A DNA stretch of 6,176 nt, taken from Clostridia bacterium (lineage in GTDB: Bacteria; Bacillota; Clostridia; Oscillospirales; Acutalibacteraceae). The stretch is from NCBI GenBank assembly GCA_900764115.1, contig CAAFMR010000008.1:1-6176 (forward strand). Reading direction: 5' to 3'. Shown piece by piece: positions 1-6,176 of the stretch; the stretch's first letter is position 1, and each line of letters starts with the position of its first letter. Both the position numbers and the translations under genes were made by a program. The notes under the pieces were generated by a model. The model saw only the letters and a list, made by a program, of their open reading frames with translations. It ran no database searches and was not told the DNA's origin.

Positions 1-326
1 AGCACCCGCCCGTGGAAATCCTGATTGAGCAGGATGGCAATAAACAGGCTCAGCACCAAAATCAGCGGCACATTGCTGCACAGCTGCTTACAGGCATCCA
101 GCAGCGCCGGCAGAAACTCCGTGTCCTTGAACAGCAGCTCATGATACTGCTCCAAGCCGAGAAATTTCACGGAAATTCCCTGGTCGATGGTCACATCCGA
201 CAAGCTGTAGATAAAGGAATTGATAATGGGGCGTATGAAAAAGACCGCAAAACCGATCAACCACGGCAGGATAAATACATAGCCGCTTCTTCCCCGTGTT
301 TGCTCATAGGAGCGTTTCCGTTTCAT
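1..326 (-). CDS. Sugar ABC transporter permease, MalF/UgpA type (second set; 3' end beyond window)
   Basis: Inner-membrane subunit of a binding-protein-dependent carbohydrate importer. I translated the minus strand from the ATG at 324-326: 108 complete codons are open to the left edge, so the start is present and the rest, including the EAA loop that contacts the ATPase, is outside. A basic N-terminus (MKRKRSYEQTRGR) is followed by a first membrane helix at about residues 16-41 containing FILPWLIGFAVFFIRPI, a pattern typical of the first helix of MalF-type permeases. An outside loop with KFLGLEQYHELLFKD follows (families usually show FxGLxNYxxLF), then a second helix at about 86-102 and LNQDFHGRV, matching the usual 'LN..FRGR' stretch. 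The start overlaps the stop of the DUF5696-like gene as ATGA, with GGAGG six bases upstream, so translation is probably coupled. As a second MalF-type subunit in the operon, it implies a second permease pair. The family is secure; the substrate is unknown. Confidence 0.9.
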   Translation of the reverse strand, partial: MKRKRSYEQTRGRSGYVFILPWLIGFAVFFIRPIINSFIYSLSDVTIDQGISVKFLGLEQYHELLFKDTEFLPALLDACKQLCSNVPLILVLSLFIAILLNQDFHGRV

Positions 327-2485
327 TGAGCGCCTCCGTTCAAAATTAGCCGATAGCCGGCAGCCTCCACCGTCACACCGTCAACGGTCACAGCCGCATC
401 GCCGTAATTGACAAGACTGGCGTTGCCGTTGGAATACTCCGTCCGCCAGACATGCTCCCCCACCGAGCGGTGCGCCGTGATGGTCGCCGCAGCGTTCGCC
501 GTATAGAATTGCCGCAGCTGCGCCTCCGTCTCCGTGATCTGGGGCAGCAGCACCACCGCATCAGCGGCGAACAGCTGCTTTTCGCTGGTTTCATTCACAA
601 TATCCTGCCCCCGGCAGATCAGGTCATACCGCACCGCCGCGCCATACTCCACGCATTTCAGCCGCGCATACGCGCTGTCGCCGCTCAGGTTCACCGCCTC
701 GCCGGCATAGTCCGTCATCCCGTGCATTACCACCGGATAGAACGGCACATCCTGCGTAAACAGGTCATACCCGCTGGAGCGGGTGGGGATCGCCGACAGC
801 ATGGAGGCATAGGGCAGGGCATAGCTGTTCGCCTCGCTGAAATACAACGAGCCCGCCGCCTTTTTCAGCCGGGCGAAGGCACTTTTGGTCTCCCCCAGCA
901 TCGCTGCCCGGTCGTTGGGATATTTCAGATGATAGTCGCCGTACAGCCGCGCCGCCGTACCGTCCAGCCCCAGCGCCACGCCGCTGCCGGAAGCCCCTTT
1001 GGCTAAGCCCTCGGTGATCCTCCGGATAGCGGCGGCATTGGACAGCCGCCAGAAGCGGCTCTCATCCTTGCCGAAATTTTCAGGATAATAGGCGTACTGC
1101 TTAGAGATAGCGCCTGCCACATCCCGGGCTGCCCCGGAGGCGGCGGAGATGCCGTTTCCGGTTTTGTATATCCGCTGGAAATCCGTCAGCAGTGTCGCCT
1201 GTCCATTTATCGCCGCCAGCCGCTCCTGCAGCTGGGCATACTCCTTCAGACTGCCCACCGACCGCCGCAGCCGGAGCTTGGTCTGTGCCTTGCCATACAG
1301 ACCCTCGCTCAACGCCCCCCGCAGCGCTATATGCACATTCCGGGCGCCGGCTTTCTCCAGCGTTTCCACAACGTTTTCCACATCGCCGAGGGTCGTCAGC
1401 ACCTCCGTGCCGGTATAGGGGATTCCCAAAAAGCTCTTGGCGCGCTCCGCCGTGGCGGTAAAGACCAGGTCGGTGGACACCCCCTGGGCTGCGCTTTTCA
1501 GCTTGCTTTCGGCTGTCAGATACGCCCGGTATTGCTGCGCCATACCGATATAATTCGCCGTATCCCCGGACCAAAACTGATAGCGCACAGAAAAATCCGT
1601 CTTAGTGGGCTGCTTGGGGACGTTCTCCACCACCTTTTCCTTGGAGGAGCCCTCCATCAGGTGGGACTGGTCGTTCTGGCGATAGGTAAATTTGGCTCCA
1701 ACGCCATAATAGCCGCTGACTGCACTGGCAACGATGCTGCTCACGCCGTCTCCCCGGGTGATGATCCCCAGCATAGCGTGATCGCCCCGCCGAATCCCGA
1801 ACACCGGCAGCATAATGGACTTTTCATTGGTTTCGTCAGTGTTCTTATACAACACGGCGTTTTCGCCGTATACGGGCTTTTCATAGGTTTTGGTATACGC
1901 CTGGGTCTTTTCAAAGGAGATGAGCGCCCCCGCGCCGTCGGGGATGAGCAGATGCCCCTCCTCGCCCACCGCGCCGGCGCCGAAGAAGGGCAGCAGCGTC
2001 ACGGTCAGCAGGCGGTTCTCCCCGGTCTCCTTGATTTCGGAGGTATCCACGGTTGCGGTCAGGGTATCTCCCTCCGTCTGGAAAATCAGCGGAACGGTGA
2101 TCCCCTGGTCGGCAAACCGGAACAGACACACGGTGCCGCTTTTCGTCTCGCGGACAGTCAGATTGTCGTCGGACGCATCCACAAAGGAATTGGTGCCGGC
2201 TACATTACCGGAGCTGTCCAGATATTCAATCAGCAGCATAGAGCGCTGATTGGTGCGTTCCTCCCCCTCTGCCGCGGGATCAAAGCCCCCCGGCACCGGC
2301 GAAGAACGCCACAGAAAATCGCCCGCCGCCACAGACATCTCCCCGCTCTGCGCATCCACCTGCAGAGCGTCGCCATCCGCCGCCGATTCCGCCGCCGGCT
2401 CAGCCGTATCCGCCCCGGCAGACAGACACGCAAGCGCAAGCAGCGCAGCCGCCAGCCCGCCACAGGCAATTCGTTTCAGTCTCAT
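323..2485 (-). CDS. Exported DUF5696-like protein, possible glycoside hydrolase-type fold
   Basis: A 720-residue exported protein that I recognise, from memory, as resembling the uncharacterised DUF5696 family found beside sugar ABC permeases in Bacillota. Residues 1-25 form a signal peptide (MRLKR, a hydrophobic core, then AGA before DTAEP); Cys20 lies in ALAC, a poor lipobox, so ordinary cleavage is likelier than lipidation. An Ala-rich linker follows. Residues about 45-330 look beta-rich and include LLIPDGAGALISF (179-191), a family-like signature. Residues about 335-600 look like an alternating beta/alpha barrel: SFLGIPYTGTEVLTTLGD, NVHIALRG, TLLTDFQ (D435), GVALGLDG (D508) to LYGDY (D517), YFSEANSYALPYA (E551) and PFYPVVMHGMTDYAGEAVNL. 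The C-terminus (VNYGDAAVTVDGVTVEAAGYRLI) resembles the beta-sandwich ending many glycosidases. The acidic residues are candidates only; no enzyme activity is established. ATG 2485 was chosen because it has AAGGA seven bases upstream and begins the signal peptide; an in-frame ATG 23 codons upstream would overlap the YIP1 gene and hide it. Confidence 0.8.
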   Translation of the reverse strand: MRLKRIACGGLAAALLALACLSAGADTAEPAAESAADGDALQVDAQSGEMSVAAGDFLWRSSPVPGGFDPAAEGEERTNQRSMLLIEYLDSSGNVAGTNSFVDASDDNLTVRETKSGTVCLFRFADQGITVPLIFQTEGDTLTATVDTSEIKETGENRLLTVTLLPFFGAGAVGEEGHLLIPDGAGALISFEKTQAYTKTYEKPVYGENAVLYKNTDETNEKSIMLPVFGIRRGDHAMLGIITRGDGVSSIVASAVSGYYGVGAKFTYRQNDQSHLMEGSSKEKVVENVPKQPTKTDFSVRYQFWSGDTANYIGMAQQYRAYLTAESKLKSAAQGVSTDLVFTATAERAKSFLGIPYTGTEVLTTLGDVENVVETLEKAGARNVHIALRGALSEGLYGKAQTKLRLRRSVGSLKEYAQLQERLAAINGQATLLTDFQRIYKTGNGISAASGAARDVAGAISKQYAYYPENFGKDESRFWRLSNAAAIRRITEGLAKGASGSGVALGLDGTAARLYGDYHLKYPNDRAAMLGETKSAFARLKKAAGSLYFSEANSYALPYASMLSAIPTRSSGYDLFTQDVPFYPVVMHGMTDYAGEAVNLSGDSAYARLKCVEYGAAVRYDLICRGQDIVNETSEKQLFAADAVVLLPQITETEAQLRQFYTANAAATITAHRSVGEHVWRTEYSNGNASLVNYGDAAVTVDGVTVEAAGYRLILNGGAQ
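333..337 (-). promoter_or_regulatory. Ribosome binding site of the left-edge permease
   Basis: GGAGG on the minus strand, six bases before the ATG at 324-326. It lies inside the last codons of the upstream gene (encoding NGGAQ), so the downstream gene is read by ribosomes initiating within the upstream reading frame. It fixes the permease start. Confidence 0.75.
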
Positions 2486-2492
2486 AGTTATG

Positions 2493-2497
2493 TCCTT
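2493..2497 (-). promoter_or_regulatory. Ribosome binding site deciding the DUF5696-like start
   Basis: AAGGA on the minus strand, seven bases before the ATG at 2483-2485. It favours this start over an in-frame ATG 69 bases upstream. Its upstream edge touches the perfect palindrome at 2497-2506. Confidence 0.7.
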
Positions 2498-2522
2498 TCC
2501 GCGGAATTGCACGCTTTGTGCA
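2497..2522 (-). other. Palindrome and small hairpin in the longest intergenic gap
   Basis: The 46-base gap between the YIP1 and DUF5696-like genes holds two symmetric elements. One is a perfect 10-base palindrome TTCCGCGGAA (2497-2506). The other, in the transcript, is UGCAC-AAAGC-GUGCA (2508-2522), a five-pair stem with a five-base loop. Neither is followed by a U-run, so a Rho-independent terminator is not supported. They could be an operator, an RNA processing or stability element, or chance. Confidence 0.3.
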
Positions 2523-2531
2523 GCCCTCTGC

Positions 2532-3167
2532 TCACATACGGAATATGATCTCATTATAAATATCCTTGAAAAACAGCACCAGCTGCTGGGTAATCAAAAA
2601 GATAATGGCGCCCAGAAACGCAATCAGCGCCATAAACAGCGCCGTCACCAGCACCGTCACCACCGTTTTGGAAAACGAATACCGATGCACCGCCTTCAGC
2701 CCCACCAGACCGACAAAGGCGGACCAGAGCAAGCCTGCCGTCGACACCATCCCCAGAAACGCCTGCTCCCGGAGCAAAAACACGTTGGACAGCAGCACAT
2801 TCACAAAGGACGCCATGGTATACGGCAGCAGCGCAAAGGACACCACCAGCGCCACCTCCACCATATGCCCGTCGCCGTCGCTCAGGTCGCAGAAATTCTT
2901 GTTAGCGAACACAAAGAGGGCGTAGATTCCCACCACCGCCGCAAACTCCACCGGCAAATTCACGCTGCTCAGCTCGGTCTCATTGAAAAGAAAGCCGCCG
3001 AACACCAGATTGAATATCCGGGCGAGGAAAAACAGCAGCACCGACACGGCAATCTGCCACACAGCCCCGCAGCCCTTTTCCTTGATTTGCTCAAAGGAGT
3101 CAAAGGGTTTCGTAATCACCCGCAGCGCCGGAATATACCGCCGCTTCAAAAGCTCTGTTTCCTTCAC
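2532..3167 (-). CDS. YIP1-family multi-pass membrane protein
   Basis: A 211-residue integral membrane protein. The soluble N-terminus VKETELLKRRYIPALRVITKPFDSFEQIKEKG carries the 'P-x-x-x-F-x-x-I' opening typical of bacterial Yip1-domain proteins. About five hydrophobic segments follow: roughly residues 35-58, 74-90, 104-130, 138-158 and 166-198. The third contains FALLPYTMASFVNVLL, like the 'LLPY' segment of the Yip1 domain, and a loop holds the acidic NFCDLSDGDGHMVE. The role of bacterial YIP1 proteins is poorly known; placement between a propeller protein and a DUF5696-like protein in an importer operon suggests an accessory to surface carbohydrate handling, which is inference. The GTG at 3165-3167 is chosen because it overlaps the upstream TGA (GTGA) and has AAGGG six bases before it. 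The frame is open for 87 more codons upstream, but that part overlaps the propeller gene and is compositionally unlike a protein. Confidence 0.8.
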   Translation of the reverse strand: MKETELLKRRYIPALRVITKPFDSFEQIKEKGCGAVWQIAVSVLLFFLARIFNLVFGGFLFNETELSSVNLPVEFAAVVGIYALFVFANKNFCDLSDGDGHMVEVALVVSFALLPYTMASFVNVLLSNVFLLREQAFLGMVSTAGLLWSAFVGLVGLKAVHRYSFSKTVVTVLVTALFMALIAFLGAIIFLITQQLVLFFKDIYNEIIFRM

Positions 3168-4627
3168 GCTTTTCCCTTCTTCCTGCGCACCACACGGTAT
3201 ACCAGCGCCGCCGCCACAAGAGCCGCCACCGCTACACCGAAATAGACAAAGTGTTCCCGGATATACGCCGTGCGATAGGTGGCAAAGGCGGTATCGTAAT
3301 TGCTGCAGTCGTTCGCCCGCTTGAAATACGCCATCGCCTGCTGCGTTTCTCCCCGCTGATATGCCGCCTTGCCCAATCCGGAAAGTGCCAACGCATAATT
3401 GCCGTTTTCCTGATACACCTGCTGCCAATAGGGCTCCGCCCCGGCATAATCGCAGGCTTCATCCAACAGCAGCGCCTGCCGGATATTTTCCACATAGGCG
3501 CTGCGCCGGAAAGCGGTCACCGAGCCCTTGGTTTCATCCAGCGCATAGATGACTCCGCCGTAGCCCGTTACCGCCGTGGGCAGCGCAAAGGTGCCCGTCT
3601 GGTCGCCCATACCGCCGAACACGCAGATGAGGTGGCTGTTCTGGTCATAGCAGAAGATGCGTCCGCGGGAGGTATCCATAGCGAAAATGAACCCCTCCTC
3701 ATCCACATAAATATCGCCGAAGGAGGTATCCAGATACTGCCCCGCCGTATAGAGCGTGCGCAGATCGCCATAGTCGCCGTTAGCGGTTTTCACGCTGGAA
3801 AAAGTATTATTATAGCCCAGAATATTCACCCCATAGGGGTTCAGCTTTTTGATTTCAAAGGTGGAGGTCTCCGTCTTGGCGGTGGTGGTATAAATAAACC
3901 CCTCGCTATCCATGGTGATACCGGAATACTCCACCGGGATAATCTGCTTAATGCTGTCCTGCTGCTCCTCGGAAAACACCTTGCGCCAGAATTGGGCGGC
4001 AATCACCGACAGGGACGCCTGCACCGTGTTGGCGCTGAAATAACCGATCATATTCCCGTCGGAGTCCAGCGTAATCAAGCCGCTGTAGCAGCCCTCTGCC
4101 TGCACCTGAATAATCCCGGCGTTATCCACCGTGATCCCCTCCGGCTTGAAAACAAAGCTGTCCTCTACCACCGCCTGCGGCTTAAATCCGATGGTTTTCA
4201 CGCCGCTGCCGTCGGTGCCCAGCAGATAAATGACCCCATTCTGCTTATCGGTCACATAGAGCCGATCCTCCCGGATAAACAGCCCCGCCGCCCCTCGAAA
4301 GCTGGTCGGCTGCCCGTCTATCACCGGCGGACGAATCTCCTGCACCAAATGCAGCGACCGGTCCAGCACCACAATGCGGTCATTGCCCGTATCCAGCACA
4401 TACAGCCGCCCCTCTCCGTCGCACGCCATATCCTTGGGCGCCGAAAAGGGCTGGGCGGTCTCCTCGTTTCCATACAGCACCTGCTGGGGTTGATAGGACG
4501 CCGGCGCCGGAACCGACTCGCCGGACGTGTCGTAGATATATTCTTTATAGTTGGAATCGGCGCTCACCGCCAGCGGAGTCGCCAACAGTGTGCAGGCTGT
4601 CAGCAGCGCCCATATTGCCTTTTTCAC
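3164..4627 (-). CDS. Exported NHL-type beta-propeller protein with TPR-like region and C-terminal membrane anchor
   Basis: A 487-residue protein. Residues 1-23 are a signal peptide (MKKAIWALLTACTLLATPLAVSA). I count six blade-like repeats of the form 'G-I-x-V-D-x-x-G-x-I-Y-V-x-D-x-x-x-x-x-I-x-x-x-D', near residues 61-89, 110-140, 160-191, 233-266, 302-331 and 347-376; the clearest are APKDMACDGEGRLYVLDTGN and FGDIYVDEEGFIFAMDTS. These suit a six-bladed NHL propeller, a fold used for ligand or protein binding and sometimes lactonase activity. Residues about 381-455 are helical and TPR-like (YWQQVYQENGNYALALSGLGKAAYQRGETQQAMAYFKRA has the TPR pattern). A membrane helix at 460-480 and a basic tail RRKKGKA would anchor it with the propeller outside. 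Start: GTG 4625-4627, AAGGGAG eight bases upstream; a longer ATG start would overlap the permease and bury the signal peptide. No catalytic set is evident; a binding or scaffold role is likeliest. Confidence 0.82.
   Translation of the reverse strand: MKKAIWALLTACTLLATPLAVSADSNYKEYIYDTSGESVPAPASYQPQQVLYGNEETAQPFSAPKDMACDGEGRLYVLDTGNDRIVVLDRSLHLVQEIRPPVIDGQPTSFRGAAGLFIREDRLYVTDKQNGVIYLLGTDGSGVKTIGFKPQAVVEDSFVFKPEGITVDNAGIIQVQAEGCYSGLITLDSDGNMIGYFSANTVQASLSVIAAQFWRKVFSEEQQDSIKQIIPVEYSGITMDSEGFIYTTTAKTETSTFEIKKLNPYGVNILGYNNTFSSVKTANGDYGDLRTLYTAGQYLDTSFGDIYVDEEGFIFAMDTSRGRIFCYDQNSHLICVFGGMGDQTGTFALPTAVTGYGGVIYALDETKGSVTAFRRSAYVENIRQALLLDEACDYAGAEPYWQQVYQENGNYALALSGLGKAAYQRGETQQAMAYFKRANDCSNYDTAFATYRTAYIREHFVYFGVAVAALVAAALVYRVVRRKKGKA
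3174..3178 (-). promoter_or_regulatory. Ribosome binding site deciding the YIP1 GTG start
   Basis: AAGGG on the minus strand, six bases before GTG 3165-3167 and inside the last codons of the propeller gene (encoding RRKKGKA). It supports a GTG start coupled to the upstream stop. Confidence 0.7.
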
Positions 4628-4635
4628 GTATGCTT

Positions 4636-4642
4636 CTCCCTT
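4636..4642 (-). promoter_or_regulatory. Ribosome binding site deciding the propeller-gene GTG start
   Basis: AAGGGAG on the minus strand, eight bases before GTG 4625-4627, in the 19-base gap after the permease stop. It decides for GTG over an in-frame ATG 78 bases upstream inside the permease gene. Confidence 0.75.
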
Positions 4643-4646
4643 CGGC

Positions 4647-5501
4647 TTATTCCTTGATTCCGGAGCTTGCCATCGTTTCCAGGATCTGCCGCTGGAACAG
4701 CACAAACACCAGCACCGGCGGCAAAATCATCAGCAGCGTCCCCGCCGCCCCGGCGCCCGCCCGGGATATTCCGGAGGCGGCGATCTGCTGGATGGCGGTA
4801 GGCAGCATCTTCTTCGATTCGGTAAAGATCACCGTAGAGCCGGTGGTATTCCACAGCGTCTGAAAATTCAGGATGATCACCGTGATCCACGCCGGCTTCA
4901 CCGTAGGCGCCACCATCTGGAAGCAGATGCGCATTTCTCCGGCACCGTCAATCTTGGCGCTCTCCAGCATAGCATTCGGCACGGTGGACATAAACTGCCG
5001 CAGCAGGAATATGCTCATCGTCGACGCCAGCATAGGTGCCAGTACCGCCATAGAAGTATCCAGCCAGTGGAGCCGGGAAATAATGAGATACCGGGGCACC
5101 GCCAGCACGTTACCGCTATACAAAAGCGCCACCACGATGATGCGGTCGATCGCCTTGCGCCCCGGAAACCGGTGCTTGGACAGCACATAGGCGCCCATCA
5201 GCCCGAACAGCACCGACAGCACCGTGCCCAACAGGGCGGTGAACATGGTATTATACACATACCGGGACAGGGGCACCCGCAGATTCGCCATAATGTCCCA
5301 CAAATCCAGGAAGTTGGTGCCCGTGGGATTGACCGCATACAGGCGGGGCGGAAACACATAAAACTCCTCCGGCGGCTTAAAGGCGCTGGTCGTCGTATAC
5401 ACGAGAGGCAGCAGCATAAAAGCCCCCAAAAACAGGAGAAAGAAAATCGCAATGCCGTTGCCCCACAGGGAACGGTTGAGCCGTTTTGCTTTTGCTTTCA
5501 T
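4647..5501 (-). CDS. Carbohydrate ABC transporter permease, MalG/UgpE type
   Basis: A 284-residue inner-membrane subunit pairing with the MalF-type permease encoded just upstream. About six membrane helices are visible, near residues 17-38, 82-108, 118-136, 148-170, 203-222 and 252-270. Family marks include AFKPPEEFYVFPP (39-51) after the first helix, VPLSRYVYNTMF, KHRFPGRK, and the EAA loop LESAKIDGAGEMRICFQMVAPTVKP (179-203), with E180, D185, G186 and P199, which docks on the ATPase. The C-terminus FQRQILETMASSGIKE is typical of the family. Two starts compete: GTG 5505-5507 and ATG 5499-5501. GGAAGG at 5511-5516 lies three bases from GTG but nine from ATG, so ATG is preferred. The gene begins six bases after the preceding TAA. 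Like MalG it would import a sugar or oligosaccharide; the substrate is not readable. Confidence 0.93.
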   Translation of the reverse strand: MKAKAKRLNRSLWGNGIAIFFLLFLGAFMLLPLVYTTTSAFKPPEEFYVFPPRLYAVNPTGTNFLDLWDIMANLRVPLSRYVYNTMFTALLGTVLSVLFGLMGAYVLSKHRFPGRKAIDRIIVVALLYSGNVLAVPRYLIISRLHWLDTSMAVLAPMLASTMSIFLLRQFMSTVPNAMLESAKIDGAGEMRICFQMVAPTVKPAWITVIILNFQTLWNTTGSTVIFTESKKMLPTAIQQIAASGISRAGAGAAGTLLMILPPVLVFVLFQRQILETMASSGIKE

Positions 5502-5507
5502 ACACAC

Positions 5508-6176
5508 TTACCTTCCGATCCGATTCAACACAGCGTGAATGAGCTTGTGCATCAAATACATAATGATAAACAGCAGCAGCGAAATCGCGCAGCCGTAGCC
5601 CATCTCATACCGCAGATTGGCATAGTCGTAGGCATGCAGCGTGATGGTCAGACCGGCGTTGTTGACGCTGGGGAACCCACACAGCCGCAGGCTCACATCC
5701 CCCGCGGAAAACGCGCCGACGATTTGCGTGATGGCGCCGAACAGCAGCATCGGTTTCATCTGAGGCAGGGTGATATACCACAGCTCCTGCCAGCTGTTCT
5801 GGATGCCGTCGATGGCGCCCACCTCAAACAGATCCCGGTTAATCATCTGAAAGCCTGCCACAAAGGACAGAAAGCCTGTGCCCATGCTCATCCACAGCTG
5901 AATGATAATCAGGCAGGGCAGGATCATCGCCGGGTCCTTGAGAAACAGCAACGGCTCCCGGATCAGCCCCGTCTGCATCAAAAAGCCGTTGATCATGCCG
6001 TAGCGGTCGCTGCTCAGCAGCACGCTCCAGATAGTATACAGCGAGCCGGAGATGGAGGGCGCATAGAAAATAAAGGTAATCACCGACCGCATGGTGCGGC
6101 TTTGGTCGTTGATGAGCCAGGCGATGAAAAAGCACAGTATGTAGCTCATCGGTCCGGTGATCAGCGCAAACAGCAA
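5508..6176 (-). CDS. Sugar ABC transporter permease, MalF/UgpA type (first set; N-terminus beyond window)
   Basis: The C-terminal 222 residues of a multi-pass permease; the frame is open through the right edge, where the first codon is an internal TTG, so the true start lies outside. Membrane helices lie near visible residues 2-22, 28-54, 82-104, 142-156 and 193-213. Family marks include FIFYAPSISGSLYTIW, LWMSMGTGFLSFVAGFQ, and the EAA loop FEVGAIDGIQNSWQELWYITLPQMKP (117-142), with E118, D123, G124 and P138, which contacts the ATPase. The stretch GFPSVNNAGLTITLHAYDYANLRYEMGYGCAIS fits the last periplasmic-type loop and helix of permeases I associate with DUF5696 operons. With the MalG-type protein after it, this forms a heterodimeric channel. 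Roughly 80-100 residues are probably missing, judged from the usual length of about 300. Confidence 0.92.
   Translation of the reverse strand: MLFALITGPMSYILCFFIAWLINDQSRTMRSVITFIFYAPSISGSLYTIWSVLLSSDRYGMINGFLMQTGLIREPLLFLKDPAMILPCLIIIQLWMSMGTGFLSFVAGFQMINRDLFEVGAIDGIQNSWQELWYITLPQMKPMLLFGAITQIVGAFSAGDVSLRLCGFPSVNNAGLTITLHAYDYANLRYEMGYGCAISLLLFIIMYLMHKLIHAVLNRIGR
5511..5516 (-). promoter_or_regulatory. Ribosome binding site deciding the MalG-type permease start
   Basis: GGAAGG on the minus strand at the very end of the upstream permease gene. Spacing is nine bases to ATG 5499-5501 and only three to GTG 5505-5507, favouring the ATG and a protein starting MKAKAKRL. Confidence 0.65.

Noticed and set aside
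1911..2129. Minus-strand 72-codon frame inside the DUF5696-like gene, Arg/Gly-rich
   Set aside because: Out-of-frame shadow within an intact coding gene; no start signal and arginine-rich composition from GC-rich codons.
2508..2522. Rho-independent terminator between the YIP1 and DUF5696-like genes
   Set aside because: The stem is only five pairs and is not followed by a T-run in the transcribed direction; the next ribosome binding site follows at once.
1331..2548. Plus-strand open frame of 405 codons opposite the DUF5696-like gene
   Set aside because: Antisense shadow with low-complexity Gly/His/Arg/Gln composition and no recognisable motif; the minus-strand gene explains the region.
2250..3245. 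Plus-strand open frame of 331 codons spanning the YIP1 gene and its flanks
   Set aside because: It crosses two real genes and a gap, and its product is dominated by His, Gln, Lys and Arg, typical of the reverse complement of membrane-protein codons.
3168..3428. Possible 87-codon N-terminal extension of the YIP1 protein
   Set aside because: It lies wholly inside the propeller gene, has a Cys/Gly-rich improbable sequence, and the GTG at 3165-3167 has a well-spaced ribosome binding site.
3251..4657. Plus-strand open frame of 468 codons opposite the propeller gene
   Set aside because: It is an antisense shadow: no plausible ribosome binding site or membrane/domain pattern, rich in His, Arg, Gln and Gly as expected from the complement of a GC-biased gene, while the minus strand has a signal peptide and repeats.
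4628..4705. Longer ATG start for the propeller protein
   Set aside because: It would overlap the permease gene by 59 bases and place 26 polar residues before a clean signal peptide; GTG 4625-4627 with AAGGGAG is better.

Overview
The window is a compact stretch of one large operon, all on the minus strand, from what looks like a Gram-positive anaerobe of the Bacillota, most likely class Clostridia (an Oscillospiraceae-like gut lineage is my best guess). The reasons are strong Shine-Dalgarno sites before every start, moderately high G+C, and Bacillota-style carbohydrate ABC permeases next to a DUF5696-like exported protein and a YIP1-like membrane protein. The taxonomy is an inference; no rRNA or marker gene is present.

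In transcription order (right to left): (1) 5508-6176, a MalF/UgpA-type sugar ABC permease lacking its N-terminus at the window edge; (2) 4647-5501, its MalG/UgpE-type partner; (3) 3164-4627, an exported six-bladed NHL-type beta-propeller with TPR-like helices and a C-terminal membrane anchor; (4) 2532-3167, a five-helix YIP1-family membrane protein; (5) 323-2485, a 720-residue exported DUF5696-like protein with a possible glycosidase-type barrel; (6) 1-326, the N-terminal 108 residues of a second MalF-type permease that runs off the left edge. Junctions are very tight: 4-base overlaps at 3/4 and 5/6, a 6-base gap at 1/2, 19 bases at 2/3 and 46 bases at 4/5. No promoter or terminator is visible, and no stretch above 50 bases is non-coding.

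The likely working picture is an envelope-located carbohydrate acquisition system. An exported DUF5696 protein would bind or cut a glycan at the cell surface, and a membrane-tethered propeller/TPR protein and the YIP1 protein would act as surface or membrane accessories. Two separate permease sets would import the products. Neither an ATPase nor a solute-binding protein lies in the window; a binding protein may lie just outside, and such importers often share a distant MsmX/UgpC-type ATPase. The substrate cannot be read from the sequence. The three central genes are the least understood part and the main reason to look again.
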